10,000 bases of DNA, from positions 1 to 10,000 of the forward strand of contig NZ_JAIWNS010000047.1 of NCBI RefSeq assembly GCF_020216685.1, written 5' to 3'. Under the pieces are notes generated by a model. The model searched no databases. It saw only the letters and a program-made list of their open reading frames with translations, and was not told the origin of the DNA. Positions within the stretch are counted from its first letter, which is position 1, and every line of letters starts with the position of its first letter. Origin of the DNA: Methanospirillum hungatei. Lineage in GTDB: Archaea > Halobacteriota > Methanomicrobia > Methanomicrobiales > Methanospirillaceae. Shown piece by piece: positions 5,984 to 10,000 of this stretch. The translations under genes were made by a program, and so were the position numbers.

Positions 5984-7461
5984 AATTGTGCAATTCTCCG
6001 TGCCTGTGTGAGAAGTTCATGTAATGATGCTGATATCTGCGTCTTTTTATCGCAAATCAGTTCGATGTCTTTTTCAAGTTCTTTCCGGCGTTCAACCAGG
6101 GCATCCTGCACCGCCTCAGGGGCCGGTCCGCCAGGCAGTTTCCTGACTGAGAGGGATGTACTGACTGACAGGGCTGAGTCTATGCTCTCTTGTGTAACTC
6201 CAAGGGAAGAGAGGGTTTTTCCATAGAACTCCTCTGCTCCCCGGTCAAGCGTGACAAGATCAAGCGATCCATCCTTTACCGCATTTCCAACAATATGATG
6301 CGCAGTTCTGAAAGGAATATTAAATTCCCTGACCAGCGTGTCTGCAAGTTCGGTTGTAGTCGTTCCTCCTCTTCCTGCTTCTTCTGCCATTCGCTCCAGG
6401 TTGAACTCTGCAGATTCTATCATCCCGGCAAGAAGATCAATATCCCGTCTGACCCCGGTAATCCCGCGCCAGAGATGAGGGTTCAGATCCTGCAGGTCCC
6501 GGTTATATGCCATCGGCAGTCCTTTGACAATGGTTATCGCTGACACAAATGATCCCAGAACCGTCCCAGCCCTGGACCTGAGTATCTCCGCAACGTCCGG
6601 GTTTTTCTTCTGCGGCATTATTGAGCTGGTTGAACAGTACCGGTCATCAAGGTTCACAAACTGAACAAATGCCGAGCTCCAGATGATGAGTTCCTCGCAG
6701 AACCGGGATATATTGGTCAGAAGCATGGTGTCGCATGCAAGGGTCTCCTCGGCAAAATCACGTGATGCAACGGCATCCATTGAATTTTCCAGAATCCTGT
6801 CAAACCCGAGCAGGTCTGCCGTAAGGGGTCGGTCAAGCGGATATCCGGTAGATGCCAGGGCTGCAGATCCGAGGGGGGAGCAGTTCACCCGTCGCAATGC
6901 ATCAAACAGCCGGTCAAAATCCCGGGAGAACATCTGTTCATAGGCAAGCAGATGGTGGGCCAGTGTTACCGGCTGGGCATGCTGCAGATGGGTAAATCCT
7001 GGCATGACCGTTGTGATATGGTCCTCTGCAACGGAGAGCAGAACTGACCGAAGCCTGGTAAGCGCTTCAAGCTGGTCAAGTATGATATCCCTCGTTCTGA
7101 TCCGAAGGCAGGTTGCCACCTCGTCATTTCGTGACCGGCCGATATGGAGCCGTCCCCCTACATCACCTCCGGTTTTTCTGGTTAGGACGGTCTCAATCCC
7201 GGCATGAATATCTTCATACAAGGGATCAAACGCCTCTGCGGGCACACCGGATTCGTACATGTAGAAAAGTTCCTTCATCAGGGTCTTTGCATGGTCCTCA
7301 TGCACGATCTGCTGTCTGGTCAGCATTACCAGATGTGCCATATCGACCAGAACATCTGAAGAAGCGATATTTCTGTCCGCCTCCATCGAGGAGAGGAGTG
7401 ATTCAATATCTTCTGTCCTCTCCCCGGAGAGCCGTGCCTTTCTGACGACATCTCTGGTCAT
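5980..7461 (-). CDS. argH: Argininosuccinate lyase
   Basis: A 493-residue cytosolic enzyme of the fumarase/aspartase superfamily. It cleaves argininosuccinate to arginine and fumarate, the last step of arginine synthesis, as a homotetramer. Conserved regions are GRLHIGRSRNDEV (residues 103-115), FTHLQHAQPVTLAHH (156-170, with His158) and the superfamily signature SSIMPQKKNPD (279-289), whose serine pair contains the catalytic base. The C-terminal LPGGPAPEAV (442-451) is also typical of ArgH. Length is slightly above the usual 450-470. ATG at 7461 is chosen because the following sequence matches the family N-terminus; there is no strong ribosome binding site before it, only a possible 5-bp hairpin. 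It is the first gene of the argH-gatD-gatE cluster and overlaps gatD by 4 nt. It is divergent from the ABC importer. Confidence 0.97.
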   Translation of the reverse strand: MTRDVVRKARLSGERTEDIESLLSSMEADRNIASSDVLVDMAHLVMLTRQQIVHEDHAKTLMKELFYMYESGVPAEAFDPLYEDIHAGIETVLTRKTGGDVGGRLHIGRSRNDEVATCLRIRTRDIILDQLEALTRLRSVLLSVAEDHITTVMPGFTHLQHAQPVTLAHHLLAYEQMFSRDFDRLFDALRRVNCSPLGSAALASTGYPLDRPLTADLLGFDRILENSMDAVASRDFAEETLACDTMLLTNISRFCEELIIWSSAFVQFVNLDDRYCSTSSIMPQKKNPDVAEILRSRAGTVLGSFVSAITIVKGLPMAYNRDLQDLNPHLWRGITGVRRDIDLLAGMIESAEFNLERMAEEAGRGGTTTTELADTLVREFNIPFRTAHHIVGNAVKDGSLDLVTLDRGAEEFYGKTLSSLGVTQESIDSALSVSTSLSVRKLPGGPAPEAVQDALVERRKELEKDIELICDKKTQISASLHELLTQARRIAQL

Positions 7462-7464
7462 AAT

Positions 7465-7483
7465 CCCGTATATCTTTCACGGG
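7465..7483 (-). promoter_or_regulatory. Short inverted repeat in the argH leader region
   Basis: On the minus strand, CCCGT and ACGGG arms flank a 9-nt spacer, and the repeat ends 3 nt before the argH ATG. If the transcript starts upstream of it, the hairpin would cover the place where a ribosome binding site should be. A TATA-like TTAATG at 7491-7496 would instead start the mRNA inside or after the repeat. Five-bp stems are weak evidence. Confidence 0.25.
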
Positions 7484-7490
7484 AGGATCA

Positions 7491-7496
7491 TTAATG
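7491..7496 (-). promoter_or_regulatory. Candidate TATA-like element for argH
   Basis: On the minus strand, GGACATTAATGAT places an AT-rich core about 32 nt upstream of the argH ATG, predicting a very short leader. The preceding GGACATTA matches the bases before the other minus-strand promoter at 2328-2336. It is a weak match to the archaeal TATA consensus. Confidence 0.25.
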
Positions 7497-7497
7497 T

Positions 7498-7516
7498 CCA
7501 CCGATGTATCCGGTGG
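7498..7516. promoter_or_regulatory. Inverted repeat CCACCG-N7-CGGTGG, possible operator
   Basis: Perfect 6-bp GC-rich arms (7498-7503 and 7511-7516) are separated by 7 nt in the divergent region between argH and the ABC importer. The repeat abuts the candidate argH TATA element, where a bound regulator would affect argH initiation and possibly the importer promoter about 60 bp away. As RNA it could also form a hairpin. Which regulator, if any, binds is unknown. Confidence 0.4.
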
Positions 7517-7570
7517 TGGAGTAACAGATATTCCTTGGATCTCGGCGTTATGAATAGTACAATGAGGGCA

Positions 7571-7610
7571 AAAATATGGAATAAAATGGGCTTAATAATC
7601 ATTTAATCGA
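7571..7610 (+). promoter_or_regulatory. AT-rich promoter region for the ABC importer
   Basis: The AT-rich block before the substrate-binding protein gene contains two TATA-like candidates, AAAATATGG at 7572-7580 and CTTAATAATC at 7591-7600. The first predicts a leader of about 25 nt containing the AAGGA-like site at 7617-7621. The second would give a leader of only a few bases for ATG 7628, or about 50 nt if translation begins at 7670. I cannot choose between them from sequence alone. Confidence 0.35.
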
Positions 7611-7627
7611 ATGAAAAAGGATAGTTT

Positions 7628-8680
7628 ATGAACCTGAACCAACTAGTACATAAGACAGGTAAGATTATCATGAAGAATGTTTGGCTTATAGCTTCTCTCT
7701 TCCTTATTACCGGTCTGGTTCTCCTGTGTGGATGTACCGGGACCCAGGAGACAGCTCCTGCATCACAGCAAAGTGCAGCAGGTGAAAAGACAGTTCTGAA
7801 TATCGGATACCAGCCAAGTACCCATCAGATGGCATTTATGACCGCTTACAGCAAGGGGATGTACAATGAGACTCTTGCCCCTCTTGGCATAAAAGAAGTA
7901 AAAGCATACAGTTTCCCGACTGGTGCTCCTGAAATGCAGGCCATGCTTGCCGGTGATCTTGACTTTGCCTATGTCGGTGCTGCTCCCTTTGTCACTGCTG
8001 CTGCAACCGGCCTTGATGGAAAAATTATCGCTGCAGCCCAGACACAGGGTTCATCAGTCGTCCTGAAGAGCGGTCTGAATTATACCAGCCCTGCTGATCT
8101 GAAGGGACTGACTATTGCAACCTTCCCGGCAGGAACCATTCAGGACACCATTCTGCGGACCTGGCTCAAAGAACAGGGACTTGACCCGGAGAAGGACGTC
8201 AAGATTGTAGCCATGGGACCGGGAGATGCAACGACTGCAATCATGGCAGGAAAAGTTGACGCGGTATTCCTTCCGGCACCTTCCCCGACAACCATTGAGG
8301 AGGCCGGAGCAGGAAAGATCATCATTCAGTCAGGTGAGATGTCACCAAACCATGTCTGTTGTGTTCTTGTTGCAAGCGGAAAGATGATCAAGGAACATCC
8401 GGAGATCGTCACCGAGGTTCTGAAGATTCATCAGCAGGCAACTGAGTATAACAAGCAGAACTGGGAAGAAGCCTCTGGATACATGGAAGCAATGACAGCC
8501 ATGAACACCTCAGTGATTATGAAATCGCTGAATGAGTGGGATGGTGAGTGGGTATCTGATCCGCATATCATCGCTGAATCTGTGACCAGTTATGCACAGG
8601 ATCAGGCTGCACTCGGGTACATCAAGACTCCGCTGAGTGGTGATGACCTGATTGATACCAGTTTCTGGGATAAGCAGTAA
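7628..8680 (+). CDS. NitT/TauT-family ABC transporter substrate-binding lipoprotein
   Basis: A 350-residue extracellular solute receptor of the SsuA/TauA/NMT1-like periplasmic-binding fold, feeding the adjacent permease and ATPase. The N-terminus has a hydrophobic signal (KNVWLIASLFLITGLVLLCG) ending in a lipobox L-C-G-Cys36, so the mature protein is probably lipid-anchored to the outer face of the membrane. The mature part begins with the family pattern VLNIGYQPSTHQM, followed by PTGAPEMQAMLAGDLDFAYVG and SPADLKGLTIATFPAGT (the usual subdomain hinge). A VCC pair lies near the middle of the C-terminal half. ATG 7628 has an AAGGA-like site 6 nt upstream. ATG 7670 (MKNVW) would give a more typical 22-residue lipoprotein signal and has AGGT upstream, so the start is uncertain. 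Substrate is unknown: sulfonates, nitrate-like anions, thiamine precursors and others are bound by this family. Confidence 0.93.
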   Translation: MNLNQLVHKTGKIIMKNVWLIASLFLITGLVLLCGCTGTQETAPASQQSAAGEKTVLNIGYQPSTHQMAFMTAYSKGMYNETLAPLGIKEVKAYSFPTGAPEMQAMLAGDLDFAYVGAAPFVTAAATGLDGKIIAAAQTQGSSVVLKSGLNYTSPADLKGLTIATFPAGTIQDTILRTWLKEQGLDPEKDVKIVAMGPGDATTAIMAGKVDAVFLPAPSPTTIEEAGAGKIIIQSGEMSPNHVCCVLVASGKMIKEHPEIVTEVLKIHQQATEYNKQNWEEASGYMEAMTAMNTSVIMKSLNEWDGEWVSDPHIIAESVTSYAQDQAALGYIKTPLSGDDLIDTSFWDKQ

Positions 8681-8695
8681 CGCTTCACCCCATAC

Positions 8696-8706
8696 TTTTT
8701 CCTTTT
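8696..8706 (+). terminator. T-rich partial terminator after the binding-protein gene
   Basis: TTTTTCCTTTT begins 16 nt after the TAA stop of the binding-protein gene. T-rich tracts of this kind can terminate archaeal transcription. Because the permease follows in the same orientation with an 89-nt gap, incomplete termination here would leave more binding protein than permease, a common arrangement in ABC importers. Confidence 0.4.
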
Positions 8707-8733
8707 CTCAAAGACCATTACTACTGGAGCGAC

Positions 8734-8751
8734 GTGTCAGCATGCTGGCAC
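8734..8751 (+). other. 18-nt near-perfect palindrome between binding protein and permease genes
   Basis: GTGTCAGCATGCTGGCAC is self-complementary along its whole length apart from one T-G pair. As RNA it can form a 7-bp stem (with one U-G pair) closed by CAUG. It sits 18 nt before the permease start, after the T-rich tract. It could protect the upstream mRNA 3' end, regulate permease translation or bind a dimeric regulator. The function is not known. Confidence 0.45.
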
Positions 8752-8769
8752 CATAGTGAGAATTAAGCA

Positions 8770-9555
8770 ATGACAGGAATTCTACCGGGATCACGATCCC
8801 CCGGCTACACAATTCTCTCAATATCAGCACTCCTGATATTCTGGCAGGTGCTTGCAGATGAGATTGTGAAAAATCACTTTATTCTGCCATCATTTACCGA
8901 TGTCATCATCGCCTTTTATGAACTTCTCTTTGTTGGAACATTGCCGATGGACTTTGCCGTGAGTATGCTCCATTTCTTTATCGGACTTGGATTATCTCTC
9001 CTTGTCGGCGTCCCTGCCGGCATCCTCATCGGATGGTACCCGGTCGTCAACCGGCTGCTCGATCCCATCATTGAGATCATCCGCCCTATCCCCCCCCTCG
9101 CGTGGATCCCTTTTGCCATCGTCTGGTTCGGGCTTACCGACCTTGCAGCAGGTTTTGTTATCTTCATCGGAGCCGTCTTTCCGGTCCTCATTAACACATA
9201 TGAGGGGTTTCGAAACATTCCGCGGATTTTTGTCGAAGCCGGGAAGATGCTTGGATGTACGAGTAATGCCGCTCTTATCCGCTTTATCGCCATTCCCGCA
9301 GCATTGCCTCATCTTGCGGCAGGGTTTCGGGTAGCAAGCGGGGTTGCGTGGATGTGTCTTGTGGCTGCAGAGATGTTTGGGGTATCCAGGTTTGGTCTGG
9401 GGCAGAAGATCTGGTGGTATTATAATCTGCATCAGATGGACAAAGTCATGGTCTATATGCTGATTCTGGGTTTTATCGGACTTCTTATTGATTACATCTT
9501 CAGATATGGGATGAACCGGACTCTGCTCAAATGGCGCCAAGGAGAGGTGAACTGA
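8770..9555 (+). CDS. NitT/TauT-family ABC transporter permease
   Basis: A 261-residue integral membrane protein of the SsuC/TauC type, about the usual family length. Hydrophobic segments lie at about residues 13-29, 64-90, 108-120, 122-142, 185-204 and 227-246, consistent with the binding-protein-dependent transport fold. Conserved features are the PSFTDV segment (40-45), IIRPIPPLAWIPFAIVWFG (103-121) and the cytoplasmic EAA loop, EAGKMLGCTSNAALIRFIAI (156-175) ending in PAALP. This loop docks on the ATPase. ATG 8770 is preferred because it precedes the first membrane segment; the ribosome binding site is weak (GTGAG about 10 nt upstream). One base separates its stop from the ATPase ATG, so the two are cotranslated. 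Confidence 0.95.
   Translation: MTGILPGSRSPGYTILSISALLIFWQVLADEIVKNHFILPSFTDVIIAFYELLFVGTLPMDFAVSMLHFFIGLGLSLLVGVPAGILIGWYPVVNRLLDPIIEIIRPIPPLAWIPFAIVWFGLTDLAAGFVIFIGAVFPVLINTYEGFRNIPRIFVEAGKMLGCTSNAALIRFIAIPAALPHLAAGFRVASGVAWMCLVAAEMFGVSRFGLGQKIWWYYNLHQMDKVMVYMLILGFIGLLIDYIFRYGMNRTLLKWRQGEVN
9544..9550 (+). promoter_or_regulatory. Strong ribosome binding site for the ATPase gene
   Basis: GAGGTGA lies inside the end of the permease coding region, 6 nt before ATG 9557. It is a near-ideal match to the archaeal 16S 3' end and fixes the ATPase start, so this gene does not rely only on coupling to the permease. Confidence 0.8.
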
Positions 9556-9556
9556 C

Positions 9557-10000
9557 ATGGGCAGAGTGGAAATCTCTCATATCTGTCGGGAATTTATCAA
9601 GGAGGATGGAGACCGGGTTGTTGCCCTTTCAGATATCAACCTCTCCATCGCCGATGATGAATTTGTCTCATTTGTAGGTCCCTCCGGGTGTGGAAAGACC
9701 ACGCTGCTCCGGATTATTGCAGGTCTTGACAAGGCCAGTTCCGGGGAAGTCCGGGTAGATGGATCGCTTATCTCCGGACCGGGTCAAAAGGTAGGGATGG
9801 TGTTTCAGGAGTACTCCCTGTTTCCCTGGAGAAATGTCCTTTCCAATGTTGCGTTTGGACTTCAGATGAGGGGTATTCCAAAAGAGGAACGGCAGGAGAT
9901 TGCACGAAAATACATCTCACTCGTCGGCCTCTCCCAGTTTGAGCAGAGTTATCCGTATGAGTTGTCTGGTGGAATGAGACAGCGGGTTGCAATCGCCCGT
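9557..10000 (+). CDS. NitT/TauT-family ABC transporter ATPase (cut by window edge)
   Basis: The first 148 residues of the ATP-hydrolysing subunit of the importer, open to the window edge. The start MGRVEISHICREF is followed by Walker A GPSGCGKTT (residues 41-49), the Q-loop VFQEYSLFPW (82-91, Gln84) and the ABC signature LSGGMRQRVAIAR (136-148), where the window stops. The Walker B motif, D-loop and switch His should lie just beyond the edge. The VFQEYSLFPWRNV segment is typical of the SsuB/TauB/NrtD branch. It belongs to the same transcription unit as the permease and docks on its EAA loop. Confidence 0.95.
   Translation, partial: MGRVEISHICREFIKEDGDRVVALSDINLSIADDEFVSFVGPSGCGKTTLLRIIAGLDKASSGEVRVDGSLISGPGQKVGMVFQEYSLFPWRNVLSNVAFGLQMRGIPKEERQEIARKYISLVGLSQFEQSYPYELSGGMRQRVAIAR

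Noticed and set aside
8992..9558. Long minus-strand frame of 188 codons antisense to the permease
   Set aside because: The plus-strand permease is certain from its family motifs. The antisense frame is charged and Pro/Asp-rich without any domain, a mirror of membrane-protein codons.

Overview
The window looks like chromosomal DNA of a methanogenic archaeon, most likely of the order Methanomicrobiales (Methanospirillum-like, though the species is a guess). The evidence is an archaeal GatD/GatE tRNA-dependent amidotransferase pair, an archaeal UPF0212 (DUF555) protein, a small protein resembling the methanogen DUF5350 family, GGTG-type ribosome binding sites and TATA-like promoters. No tRNA, rRNA, CRISPR array, transposon or integrase is visible, so this is core genome rather than a mobile island.

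Layout. Positions 1-2308 hold a compact minus-strand operon. In transcription order it reads: a small helical protein of unknown function (2308-1952), a nitroreductase-family flavoprotein (1965-1438), a UPF0212 Cys-motif protein (1413-1075), a PfkB-family sugar/nucleoside kinase (1078-179), and the start of a membrane protein that runs off the left edge (163-1). Genes overlap or lie within about 25 nt of each other. Upstream is a 189-nt gap (2309-2497) with a TATA-like box and several perfect palindromes. Next, also on the minus strand, come a small basic RG/RGG-rich protein (2836-2498) and the argH-gatD-gatE cluster (7461-2910). The last three genes are joined by two 4-nt ATGA overlaps.

A 166-nt divergent intergenic region (7462-7627) separates argH from a plus-strand ABC importer of the NitT/TauT (SsuABC/TauABC) type. 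The importer consists of a lipoprotein substrate-binding protein (7628-8680), a permease (8770-9555) and an ATPase cut by the right edge (9557-10000). Its first intergenic gap carries a T-rich tract and a long palindrome that could reduce expression of the membrane parts relative to the binding protein.

How the genes work together. ArgH performs the last step of arginine synthesis. GatD and GatE form the archaeal complex that converts Glu-tRNA(Gln) to Gln-tRNA(Gln). The importer takes up an anionic or small organic substrate that cannot be named from sequence. The left operon combines a redox flavoprotein, a putative metal-binding protein and a kinase, and has no obvious single pathway. I found no clear new defence or mobile system. 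The least explained items are the RGG-rich small protein, the helical protein with its palindrome-rich upstream region, and the truncated membrane protein.
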